Part shown: positions 16,894 through 23,646 of the stretch, one piece after another | Layout: each line of letters opens with the position of its first letter | How positions within the stretch are numbered: the stretch's first letter is position 1 | Source of the DNA: Ruicaihuangia caeni | GTDB taxonomy: Bacteria; Actinomycetota; Actinomycetes; Actinomycetales; Microbacteriaceae | Reading direction: 5' to 3' | DNA length: 64,000 nt | Assembly: GCF_029952955.1 (NCBI RefSeq) | Contig: NZ_JASATX010000002.1 | Location: 1 to 64,000, forward strand | Notes under the pieces: model-generated | Told to the model about the DNA's origin: nothing | Database searches by the model: none | Seen by the model: only the letters and a program-made list of their open reading frames with translations | Made by a program: the position numbers and the translations under genes

Positions 16894-17268
16894 TCACTCC
16901 GGAGTCTTGGTCATCGCAGCGGCGCCCGAGTCGTGGTCTCCTTCTCGTGTTCCGACGAGTTTGAGTCCGATCACGCATCCGAGTAGTCCCGCCAGCAGCA
17001 GCACCTTCACCACCGAGAAGGGTTCCTCGCCGGTCAGCATCGCGTAGCTCACCGTCAGTGCGGCGCCGAGGCCCGTCCACACCGCGTACGCGACGCTGAT
17101 GGGCAGGCGCTTCATGGCGATGCCGAGCCCGCCGATGCTGAGCGTTCCGGCGACCAGGAACACCACCGTGGGGACGGGTTCCGTGAACCCGTTCGACTGC
17201 CCCAGGGCCGTGGCCCACACGGCCTCGAGCGCTGCACTCATCAGCAGCACCAGCCACGCCGCGTTCAC
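16894..17268 (-). CDS. SMR-family small exporter, second subunit
   Basis: 124 aa from the GTG that overlaps the stop of the other SMR gene. Four hydrophobic helices. Helix 1 carries the essential glutamate in MSAALEAVWATALGQ. Helix 3 resembles the Gdx/SugE type (ISVAYAVWTGLGAALTVSYA). A charged tail of about 18 residues (TREGDHDSGAAAMTKTPE) is longer than usual. Two tandem, non-identical SMR genes usually encode a heterodimeric pump. Control by the riboswitch ahead of the first gene points to guanidinium export. Confidence 0.88.
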   Translation of the reverse strand: MNAAWLVLLMSAALEAVWATALGQSNGFTEPVPTVVFLVAGTLSIGGLGIAMKRLPISVAYAVWTGLGAALTVSYAMLTGEEPFSVVKVLLLAGLLGCVIGLKLVGTREGDHDSGAAAMTKTPE

Positions 17269-17579
17269 GAGAACACCTTCAGGCCCACGACGCACGCCAC
17301 GATCCCGAGCACGAGCAGAAGCTTGACGAGGCTGGCCTTCTCCTTGCCGGTCACGATCGCCCACACCACCGTGAGCGCTGCGCCGATCGAGGTCCACACT
17401 GCATACGCCGTGCCCGTGGGGATCTCGAGCATGGCCCACGAGAGACCCACCAGGCTCAAGACGAACGCGACCACGAACACCAGCGCGGGCCGGATGCGCT
17501 TGAAACCCTTGGAAGCCGAGAGCGCGGTGGCCCAGACGGCCTCGAGCACCCCCGACAGAATCAGCACGATCCACGCCAT
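17265..17579 (-). CDS. SMR-family small exporter, Gdx/SugE-like (probable guanidinium exporter)
   Basis: 104 aa, four transmembrane helices. The helix-1 glutamate is in LSGVLEAVWATALSASKGF, and helix 2-3 reads VGLSWAMLEIPTGTAYAVWTSIGAAL, close to the Gdx/SugE branch (Trp after the Glu, GTAYAVWTGIG-like). Gdx proteins exchange guanidinium for protons. The guanidine-III riboswitch in its leader supports that substrate over quaternary-ammonium drugs. First gene of a two-gene operon; a CGGAGG ribosome-binding site precedes the ATG. Confidence 0.9.
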   Translation of the reverse strand: MAWIVLILSGVLEAVWATALSASKGFKRIRPALVFVVAFVLSLVGLSWAMLEIPTGTAYAVWTSIGAALTVVWAIVTGKEKASLVKLLLVLGIVACVVGLKVFS

Positions 17580-17601
17580 GACGAAACGACCTCCGGTTGG
17601 T

Positions 17602-17639
17602 CAGTCTTGTCGCTGGGCGGGTACTGCTCCCTCGTCCGC
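17602..17639 (-). ncRNA. Guanidine-III (mini-ykkC-III) riboswitch
   Basis: On the minus strand the leader reads GCGGACGAGG, then GAGCA, then GTACCCGCCCAGCGACAAGACTG. This follows the ykkC-III consensus CGGACGAGG...GUACCCGNNCAG-GACAAGAC-G nearly base for base. GCGG at 17636-17639 pairs with CCGC at 17617-17620 to form the first stem. The element ends about 10 nt before the CGGAGG ribosome-binding site of the first SMR gene, which is where ligand-stabilised pseudoknot folding would control translation. Class III is known mainly from actinobacteria upstream of SMR genes. Confidence 0.88.
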
Positions 17640-17666
17640 GGACCCTGATGTCGAGGCCCGCTCAGC

Positions 17667-17672
17667 AGAATA
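17667..17672 (-). promoter_or_regulatory. -10 box for the riboswitch-SMR transcript
   Basis: TATTCT on the minus strand. Transcription would begin near 17660, about 20 nt before the first riboswitch stem. No convincing -35 is seen. Confidence 0.5.
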
Positions 17673-17716
17673 CCAATGGCGCCTGGGCAGTGCGTCGGCA
17701 TCCGCCCGCCCGCTCG

Positions 17717-18733
17717 TCACCGCGCAGGCGTCGCGTTCGTCGATTCGCGAATCGTGAGTGAGGTGGGAAGCAGCTCCTGTCGCCGCTCGCGGTCGCCTTC
17801 GATCTGAGAGACGAGGAGTTCCACCGCCAGCTCGCCGAGGCGGACCGGGTGCAGGTCGAGGGCGGTGATCGAGCGCTGCAGGCCGAAGTGCAGGTACCGG
17901 CTGTCGGCAAGGCTCAGGATCTGCAGTCGTTCCGGAACGTCGATGCCGAGCTGCCGCGCGCTGCGCTCGGTCGCGATCGCGAGGGTGTCGAGTGTGGTGA
18001 CCACCGCGTCGAACTGGCGGTCATCGGCGCTCAGTGCGGCGCTGATGACCGGCTCCGCCTCGTCGACGAGTGGTCCGGGGGAGCGGATGATCGTCGGGTT
18101 GGCGTTTGCGGCAGCGCACCACTCGAGGTAGGCGGAGAGCTCGTCGCGCACATAGGACGACGTCGTCTCGCTGAGGAACAGCGCGGGCGACCTGGCCGAG
18201 AGATGGTCGAGCGACTGCGTTGTGCCGGTGAAGAAGTCGTTGTCGACCCAGCTCACCTCGCGCGAGTTGCGGCCGATCGTCACGCAGGCGATGCCTCTTC
18301 GAACGGCTTGGTCGACGAGGTCGTCGTCTGCCCCGGGGTCGACCACGATGAGCCCATCGGTGGAGTTGAGAAACCCGTGAGAGGTGCCGTGGAAGGGGAT
18401 CATCGACAGCAGGAACCCCTTGGTGAACGCGCGAGCGCTCGCGCCGTTGAGCACCCGGAAGTAGTACTCCACATCCCACTCGGGCTGCAGCGATCCCGCG
18501 CCTCCTCCGCCAGACATCGGCGACACCGCCAGCGCGATCGTGCCGGTTCGGCCCGCGTTGAGATTCTTCGCGGTTCGGCTGGGCGTGTAGTGCAGTCGTT
18601 CAGCGACCTCGATCACGTTCTGCCTCGTGGCCGGGGCGACGCGTCCCTTGCCGTTGAGCGCTTCTGAAGCGGTGGCGACAGAGACGCCGGCCTCGCGAGC
18701 GACATCTTTGATGGTGGGGCGGCGCGGGTTCAC
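17717..18733 (-). CDS. LacI-family transcriptional regulator
   Basis: 338 aa from the GTG overlapping the polyprenyl synthetase stop. The N-terminal helix-turn-helix and hinge are clear (PTIKDVAREAGVSVATASEAL, LHYTPSRTAKNLNAGRTGTIAL), followed by a periplasmic-binding-protein-like sensor domain ending SITALDLHPVRLGELAVELL. It probably represses its own operon and its neighbours: four palindromes near TGCCGAAACGTTTCGGCA, with the central CG typical of LacI operators, lie at the promoters of the polyprenyl synthetase-lacI operon, the ureohydrolase, the amidohydrolase and the permease. The inducer is unknown. Confidence 0.93.
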   Translation of the reverse strand: MNPRRPTIKDVAREAGVSVATASEALNGKGRVAPATRQNVIEVAERLHYTPSRTAKNLNAGRTGTIALAVSPMSGGGGAGSLQPEWDVEYYFRVLNGASARAFTKGFLLSMIPFHGTSHGFLNSTDGLIVVDPGADDDLVDQAVRRGIACVTIGRNSREVSWVDNDFFTGTTQSLDHLSARSPALFLSETTSSYVRDELSAYLEWCAAANANPTIIRSPGPLVDEAEPVISAALSADDRQFDAVVTTLDTLAIATERSARQLGIDVPERLQILSLADSRYLHFGLQRSITALDLHPVRLGELAVELLVSQIEGDRERRQELLPTSLTIRESTNATPAR

Positions 18734-19713
18734 GGCAGTGGCCTTCCGTCTGCTGGGGCGCCTCCCTGAGCAAGGGAGCCGAGTGTCACCGTGATCGCGG
18801 CAGAGAGCAGTTCCGGCCGCTGTGCGGTCGGAAGTGCTGCCTCGGCCCGCTCGACCAGTTCCGCGATCTTCCCGACGGTGAAGGCGCGGCTCGCCTCGGA
18901 GGCCGAAGCGGCCGCGAGCGCCTGTGCCCCGGGTTCCTCGGCGGATCCACCGAGCGAGTGGTAGGCGTGCCAGATCGGCAGCGTCGGGATGCCGTTCCTG
19001 ATGTCTGCTCCGTGGTCCTTGTCGAGGTCGGAGACGTCGGTCTGCACGTCGAGGAGGTCGTCGGCGAACTGGAACGCCACGCCGATCCACTCGCCGGCCG
19101 CTCGGCAGCGGGCTTGTTCAGCTGCCTGCATCCCCGTCGAGAGCGCCCCGAGCTCGAACGCCGCACCGAACAGCGCGCCCGTCTTGAGCCTCGCATACTC
19201 CTCGAGCCGCTCGCATGCGTCATCGCCCCAGCTGAGAGAGGCCTCGCTGAGCTGGCCCCGGCAGAGCTGGGTGAAGGCCGAAGCGAGTGCCGCCGTGGCC
19301 TCGCGGCCCAGCGGAGCGACGTGCTCGAACGCCATCGCGACGAGAAGATCGCCGATGAGGATGGCGGTTTCGGCATCCGTGAGAATGTGCAGCGTCGGGC
19401 GGCCTCGCCGGACCGCCGAGTCGTCGATGATGTCGTCGTGCACGAGCGAGGCCGAGTGGAGCAGCTGGATGGCCGCGCCGGCTCGCACCAGGTCTTCTCT
19501 CGGGGCGGTTCCGAAGGCGTTCGCCACGAGCCAGGCGAGGCGCGCGCGCAACATCTTGCCCCCATTCAGGGAGCCGACGAGCTCCGCCGGCGAGCATTGC
19601 AGCGACAGCTGCTCGAATTGGGCTTCGAGCAGCGACGTCACGCGGCTCGACACCGCTTCGAGGTGCGATTGCAATGCGGCTTCGAGGTCCGCGATCTCAG
19701 AACGTTTCGGCAT
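18730..19713 (-). CDS. Polyprenyl (trans-isoprenyl) diphosphate synthase
   Basis: Chain-elongating prenyltransferase that adds isopentenyl diphosphate units to an allylic primer. 327 aa from the ATG at 19713. Both aspartate-rich motifs are intact: HDDIIDDSAVRRGRPTLH (first, with the following Arg-Arg) and FADDLLD (second), plus LNGGKMLRARL, KTGALFGAAFELGAL and DKDHGADIRNGIPTLP. Product chain length cannot be told safely. The start fits a TATCCT box 7 nt upstream. It shares an operon with the LacI regulator, and one operator copy covers its first codons; its link to the neighbouring nitrogen genes is unexplained. Confidence 0.9.
   Translation of the reverse strand: MPKRSEIADLEAALQSHLEAVSSRVTSLLEAQFEQLSLQCSPAELVGSLNGGKMLRARLAWLVANAFGTAPREDLVRAGAAIQLLHSASLVHDDIIDDSAVRRGRPTLHILTDAETAILIGDLLVAMAFEHVAPLGREATAALASAFTQLCRGQLSEASLSWGDDACERLEEYARLKTGALFGAAFELGALSTGMQAAEQARCRAAGEWIGVAFQFADDLLDVQTDVSDLDKDHGADIRNGIPTLPIWHAYHSLGGSAEEPGAQALAAASASEASRAFTVGKIAELVERAEAALPTAQRPELLSAAITVTLGSLAQGGAPADGRPLP
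19695..19712 (-). promoter_or_regulatory. LacI operator site A
   Basis: Reads TGCCGAAACGTTCTGAGA on the minus strand, 14 of 18 identical to the deduced palindrome TGCCGAAACGTTTCGGCA. It begins at the predicted leaderless start of the polyprenyl synthetase-lacI transcript, so bound repressor would block initiation. Part of the match could be due to the MPKRSE codons. Confidence 0.55.
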
Positions 19714-19720
19714 TCGGGCC

Positions 19721-19726
19721 AGGATA
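19721..19726 (-). promoter_or_regulatory. -10 box of the polyprenyl synthetase-lacI operon
   Basis: TATCCT on the minus strand, 7 nt before the ATG at 19713; a leaderless arrangement. Confidence 0.5.
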
Positions 19727-19795
19727 CCGGCGGCCCATGCATCCTCCGGCTGCGACGTCGGCAAAAGCGCTCGACGGGCGCGGGGACCGCCGTGC

Positions 19796-19801
19796 TACGC
19801 T
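19796..19801 (+). promoter_or_regulatory. Candidate -10 box of the ureohydrolase gene
   Basis: TACGCT, directly followed by operator site B, so the predicted start near 19808 falls inside the operator. Leader of about 100 nt to the ATG at 19908. Confidence 0.4.
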
Positions 19802-19802
19802 G

Positions 19803-19820
19803 AGCCGAATCGTTTCGGCA
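19803..19820 (+). promoter_or_regulatory. LacI operator site B
   Basis: AGCCGAATCGTTTCGGCA is a near-perfect palindrome (GCCGAA-n-CG-n-TTCGGC) with the central CG of LacI-family operators. On the minus strand it matches the deduced consensus at 16 of 18 positions. It covers the predicted transcription start of the ureohydrolase gene. Confidence 0.75.
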
Positions 19821-19907
19821 ACGCCTTCACGGAAGGTGCGGCAATGTCCGAGCGAGCACTGATCATCAACGGAGATGCGCTGTGCGGCAGCGTGGAAAGA
19901 GAGAATC

Positions 19908-20897
19908 ATGAGCGACACGGCAGGGACCTCCTTCGACGAGACCATGTGGAACGGACTGCTGCATGGCGGTCTCGGCGGCACCTTCATGGGTGTGCCGCAG
20001 GTGGAGCTGAAGCGCGAGGCGATCATCGCGTCGGGTGCCAAGGCCGTCGTGTACGGCTTCCCCTTCGACGCGACCACGATCAGTCGCAGTGGCGCGAACT
20101 ACGGGCCGAGGGCTATCCGCGAGACGTCGGTGCAGTTCACGAACTTCCAGGCCACCTACGATTTCGACCTCTTCCAGCACCTGCCGCTCGCGGACGGCGG
20201 CGATTGCCACGTGGCGCTCGGAAACACTCCGAAGACGTTCGAGCGGGTCGAAGCAGACATCGCCGAGATCGTCGCCGCCGGGGCGATTCCGGTGGTCTTC
20301 GGGGGTGACCACTCGGTGAGCATCCCGGTCGGGAAAGCAGCCCGCAAGGCTGCGGAGAACCCGGGATGGGTGCAGTTCGACACTCATCTGGATGCGGCGC
20401 CGAACGTGGGGGGCGAGGAGCTCAATCACTGCTGCACCATCACGCGTGCCGTCGACAACGGATACGACCCCTCGAAGATGGTGCTCGTCGGCATCAGCGG
20501 GTGGATGAACCCGAAGACCGAACTGAAGTACTGCCGCGACAACGGCATCCGTGTGATCTGGCTCGAGGAGATCTGGCAGAACGGGACGGTATGGGCCGTC
20601 GAGCAGATTCTTGAGCGCGTGGGCGAAGACGGCTTCTACCTCACCTTCGACGTCGACACCCTCGACGCGGCGTTCGCGCCCGGCACCTGTGCGCCGACCC
20701 CCGGCGGCATGACGATGCGTGAGGCGCTCGAGATCGTGCGCGGCATCGCGCCGGCTGGTCTCATCGGACTCGACATCGCCGAGCCCGCTCCGTCGCTCGA
20801 CCACTCGACCCGCACTCAGCTGGTCGCGGCGCGGATCGCCATCGAGGCGCTCGCGTTCCACGCCGGTTGCCCCAGCACGCCGGTGCGCGTCGGCTGA
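19908..20897 (+). CDS. Ureohydrolase (arginase/agmatinase/guanidinase superfamily)
   Basis: Hydrolyses a guanidino compound to urea and an amine using a binuclear metal centre. 329 aa. Metal-binding motifs in order: GGDHSVSIP (about residue 136), FDTHLDAA in place of the usual DAHxD (Thr for Ala, both Asp and His kept), and FDVDTLDAAFAPGT. Substrate cannot be read from the sequence; agmatine, guanidinobutyrate or guanidine itself are options. The nearby guanidine riboswitch makes the last attractive, but the GhaA/GhaB nickel chaperones known to support cyanobacterial guanidine hydrolase are not seen here. The ATG at 19908 has a gaaagagag site. Convergent with the amidohydrolase across a terminator. 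Confidence 0.88.
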   Translation: MSDTAGTSFDETMWNGLLHGGLGGTFMGVPQVELKREAIIASGAKAVVYGFPFDATTISRSGANYGPRAIRETSVQFTNFQATYDFDLFQHLPLADGGDCHVALGNTPKTFERVEADIAEIVAAGAIPVVFGGDHSVSIPVGKAARKAAENPGWVQFDTHLDAAPNVGGEELNHCCTITRAVDNGYDPSKMVLVGISGWMNPKTELKYCRDNGIRVIWLEEIWQNGTVWAVEQILERVGEDGFYLTFDVDTLDAAFAPGTCAPTPGGMTMREALEIVRGIAPAGLIGLDIAEPAPSLDHSTRTQLVAARIAIEALAFHAGCPSTPVRVG

Positions 20898-20907
20898 GAA
20901 CGGCAGT

Positions 20908-20948
20908 CACGAACGCGGGGTCGGTTGGATGCCGGCCCCGCGTTCGTG
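20908..20948. terminator. Bidirectional hairpin terminator
   Basis: Perfect 13-bp stem CACGAACGCGGGG / CCCCGCGTTCGTG, with further pairing inside. It lies between the convergent ureohydrolase and amidohydrolase genes; no clear U-tract. Confidence 0.8.
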
Positions 20949-20949
20949 T

Positions 20950-21726
20950 TCAACCGCTGTACAGCTCGGGTCGGCGTTGAGCGAGCATGGCGACCTCGGT
21001 CGGCACCGTGGCGTTCACCGCCAGGTCGGCCACCAGCGATCCCTGCTCGTCCTCACCCAGTTCGCCGAGAAGAGAGCCGTCTCGATCGACGATCCTGCTG
21101 AAGCCGCAGAAGGTGTGGCCCGACTCCGAGCCCACGCGATTCGCATAGGCCACGGGCAGGCGGTTCTCGAGCGCGCGCGCCGTTGAGGCGATGCGGTGAT
21201 CCTCCGAGTAGGGGTGCATGTTCGCCGACCCCGCGAGCAGCAGTGCCGCGCCCTTCAATGCGAGGGTTCGAGCGACCTCAGGAAACTCGAGCTCGAAGCA
21301 GTTGATCACTCCGATCGGCGTTCCGCAGAGCGTGATCGGGTCGAGGGAATCGCCCGCGAGGAAGACGTCGCCCTCGGCGCCGAACAGGTGGGTCTTCCGC
21401 ACCGCGGGGAGGATCGTGCCGTCAGCGTCTATGGCGAGGTAGGCGTCGTAGTATCCCTCGGCCGCGCGTTCGATGAATCCGACCAGCAGCGCGGTCTCGC
21501 GCTCCGCGCACCGTGCGGCGAGCGAGCCGAGCCTCGCGTCGGTAGTAGGCATCGCGAGCTCCTCGAGCGCAGCCGTCTGGTATCCCGTCAGGAACAGTTC
21601 GGGGAAGACGATCACGTCGGCCGCACTCGCTTCGACCATCGCTGCGGTGGTTTCGAGATTGGCTGCGATGTCTCTCGGTGCTGGAGTGGCCTGAACGACC
21701 TCCACCCGGAGCGACGAACGGAGCAT
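20950..21726 (-). CDS. Nitrilase-superfamily carbon-nitrogen hydrolase
   Basis: 258 aa. The Glu-Lys-Cys triad is intact: Glu in VFPELFLTGYQ, Lys in AVRKTHLFG and Cys in GVINCFELEFPEVAR. The short length without extra domains fits aliphatic amidases such as omega-amidase or N-carbamoylputrescine amidase rather than true nitrilases. Paired here with a ureohydrolase and an amino-acid-type permease under shared LacI-type operators, it probably acts on an amide or carbamoyl product of the same catabolic route. A gaaggg site precedes the ATG. Confidence 0.88.
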   Translation of the reverse strand: MLRSSLRVEVVQATPAPRDIAANLETTAAMVEASAADVIVFPELFLTGYQTAALEELAMPTTDARLGSLAARCAERETALLVGFIERAAEGYYDAYLAIDADGTILPAVRKTHLFGAEGDVFLAGDSLDPITLCGTPIGVINCFELEFPEVARTLALKGAALLLAGSANMHPYSEDHRIASTARALENRLPVAYANRVGSESGHTFCGFSRIVDRDGSLLGELGEDEQGSLVADLAVNATVPTEVAMLAQRRPELYSG

Positions 21727-21799
21727 TATTGGCGCCCTTCTGTTGGGGGTTCAACGAGCTGCGATCAAGAGGCCTTCACGCAGGCGAGCGAGCATCGGT

Positions 21800-21817
21800 T
21801 GCCGAAGCGTTTAGCAC
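21800..21817. promoter_or_regulatory. LacI operator site C
   Basis: TGCCGAAGCGTTTAGCAC, 13 of 18 identical to the deduced consensus. It lies over the predicted start (about 21812) of the amidohydrolase transcript, whose -10 TAGCAT on the minus strand is at 21820-21825. The dyad TTAGCA-ccga-TGCTAA (21811-21826) overlaps both. Confidence 0.6.
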
Positions 21818-21819
21818 CG

Positions 21820-21825
21820 ATGCTA
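21820..21825 (-). promoter_or_regulatory. -10 box of the amidohydrolase gene
   Basis: TAGCAT on the minus strand. Identical to the -10 hexamer proposed for the divergent permease gene, and next to operator site C. Confidence 0.5.
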
Positions 21826-21853
21826 AGGCAGCCGCCCCAGGAGAAGAAACCCC

Positions 21854-21883
21854 TTGCCTAAACGTTTCGACATCCTTTAGCAT
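21854..21883 (+). promoter_or_regulatory. Predicted promoter of the APC permease gene
   Basis: TTGCCT at 21854-21859 and TAGCAT at 21878-21883, 18-bp spacer. Operator site D fills the spacer. Leader of about 100 nt to the GTG. Confidence 0.55.
21855..21872. promoter_or_regulatory. LacI operator site D
   Basis: TGCCTAAACGTTTCGACA, 16 of 18 identical to the deduced palindrome, with the perfect core AAACGTTT. Located between the -35 and -10 of the permease promoter, where repressor would exclude RNA polymerase. Confidence 0.75.
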
Positions 21884-21987
21884 TTCCCCGGACCGATGGC
21901 GATCCGAGATCGAGCGCCGCGTGTATCGTCGCACCGCTGCTCGGTGGCGCGGCATCCGGTCCTGGCCGAAGAATCAAAGGAGTTTCT

Positions 21988-23469
21988 GTGGCAGCTGCAC
22001 CAACCGCGATGAAGCGAGAGTTCACGATGTTCTCAGCGCTCTCGGTGGCCTTCGCGTTCGTGTCTCCTATCGTCGCGCTCTACAGCGTGCTCGGAGTCGG
22101 TCTCTCGGCTTCGGGGCCGGCGTTCATCTGGGGCGGCCTGGTGCTGTACGCAGGCCAGTTCGTCGTGGTGCTCACGCTCGGTGTGCTCGCGTCGAAGTGG
22201 GCCGAGTCCGGCGGCATCTACCAGTGGTCGCGCAGGCTCTTGGGCCACCGGTATGGATGGTTCGCCTCCTGGACCTACATCTGCACCCTGCTGATCACGC
22301 TTCCGGCGGTGGCTTACGCGGGTGCAGTGCTCATCCCGCCGATCTTCGACATTCCGGCGGCAGACCCGGGCTTCGTCACGTGGCTCGCGGTCGGGCTGCT
22401 GGCGTTGACCACGGTCGTCAACCTCGCGGGGCGCGTGTTCATCAAGATCCTCATGGTCGGCGTGCTGGTGGCCGAAGCGGTCGGCTCCGTCGGTGTGGCG
22501 ATCTGGCTGCTCTTCTTCGAGCGTCATCAGACGCTCGACTACATCTCGCCCGCCTCCCTCGGCGAATTCGACGGCGTCTTCTTCGCTGCGCCCTTCGTGA
22601 TGGCCATCGCCTTCTCGAGCTACTTCGCGATCGGATTCGAGAGCGCCAGCTCGATCGCCGAAGAAGTGAAGCGGCCGAAGCGCGCCGTGCCGCGCGCCAT
22701 GGTGGTGTCGTTCTTCGCGATCATGAGCATCGTGCTGCTCAGCACACTCGCCTTCACGCTCGCCGTGCCGAGCGACGAGTTCTTGCAGAACCCCGAGAAC
22801 GCTGCCGACCCCGCCGTCGCGATCATGGCCGCGACGTTCCCCGAGCCGGTGTTCCGCGGCGTGCTCGCGTTGTTCGTCATCGCCTTCGCCGCAAGTCTCA
22901 TGACCATCCAGATCACGGTCTCCCGCATCGTCTGGGCCACCGCCCGCAATGGCGAGCTCCCCTTCGCTCGCACCCTGACCAGGTTGTCGGGTGACACCGG
23001 TCTGCCTCGAGTCGCCGTGCTGGTGACCGCGGTCGTGGCCGTGCTGCTCTTCATCCCCTTCCAGAGCGAGGGGATTCAGATGGCGCTGATCTCGTTCTCG
23101 TCCGTGGGCTTCTTCATCTCGTTCCTCTTCCCGATCCTCGGTATGGCGATCGCGCGCGTGCGCGGCTCATGGCATGACGAGCCCGACCTCTTCCTCGGCC
23201 GCGCCGGTCGTGCTGTGAGTGTGCTCGCCCTCATCTGGCTGCTCTTCCAGATCGTCAACGTGGCATGGCCTCGCGAGTCGGGTGCAGGGTGGGCGACCGA
23301 CTGGTCGACTGTGATCGGCGTCGGCGTCGTGGGTGTGCTCGGCGTGGCTGTCGAGTGGTGGGTGCATCGCAAGCGGCTGCACGCCGCGGCGACGGGCAGC
23401 ACCCTCGTGGTCATCGAGCGCTCGGAAGACGCCGACGACGAAGAACTGGTCGAGCCGCTCGCGCGCTGA
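21988..23469 (+). CDS. APC-superfamily amino acid/polyamine permease
   Basis: 493 aa, about 12 transmembrane helices. Starts MKREFTMFSALSVAFAFVSPIVALYSVLGVGL, with the helix-1 unwound glycine region of APC transporters. ESGGIYQWSRRLLG and FAIGFESASSIAEEVKRPKRAVPRAM are characteristic of amino acid/GABA permeases of this superfamily. Starts at GTG 21988 with an AAGGAG 8 nt upstream. Divergent from the amidohydrolase and controlled by the same pair of operators, so it probably imports the substrate of the ureohydrolase/amidohydrolase route. Confidence 0.92.
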   Translation: MAAAPTAMKREFTMFSALSVAFAFVSPIVALYSVLGVGLSASGPAFIWGGLVLYAGQFVVVLTLGVLASKWAESGGIYQWSRRLLGHRYGWFASWTYICTLLITLPAVAYAGAVLIPPIFDIPAADPGFVTWLAVGLLALTTVVNLAGRVFIKILMVGVLVAEAVGSVGVAIWLLFFERHQTLDYISPASLGEFDGVFFAAPFVMAIAFSSYFAIGFESASSIAEEVKRPKRAVPRAMVVSFFAIMSIVLLSTLAFTLAVPSDEFLQNPENAADPAVAIMAATFPEPVFRGVLALFVIAFAASLMTIQITVSRIVWATARNGELPFARTLTRLSGDTGLPRVAVLVTAVVAVLLFIPFQSEGIQMALISFSSVGFFISFLFPILGMAIARVRGSWHDEPDLFLGRAGRAVSVLALIWLLFQIVNVAWPRESGAGWATDWSTVIGVGVVGVLGVAVEWWVHRKRLHAAATGSTLVVIERSEDADDEELVEPLAR

Positions 23470-23484
23470 CCTGAGCGCGTAGCG

Positions 23485-23528
23485 CGACTGGCGCGGTTGC
23501 CTCCCTGTGGGAGCGACCGCGCCAGTCG
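23485..23528. terminator. Bidirectional hairpin terminator
   Basis: Perfect 13-bp stem CGACTGGCGCGGT / ACCGCGCCAGTCG, with inner CTCC...GGAG pairing. It lies between the convergent permease and threonine aldolase genes. Confidence 0.82.
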
Positions 23529-23646
23529 TTCGTCCGTGTTGTCAAGGGGCGGAACTCGGTAAGGGCCCGGGAGTGCCGGGATCCGAACAGCTCCGAACCC
23601 GGGCCGGGTCGCTCGCCGGCGCCAGTGCGCCAGCGCGCCAGCAGGC

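Noticed and set aside
19844-19907. Short open frame (MSERALIINGDALCG) ahead of the ureohydrolase
   Set aside because: It runs into the ureohydrolase gene in another frame, has no ribosome-binding site, and has no family resemblance; a leader peptide cannot be excluded but is not supported.
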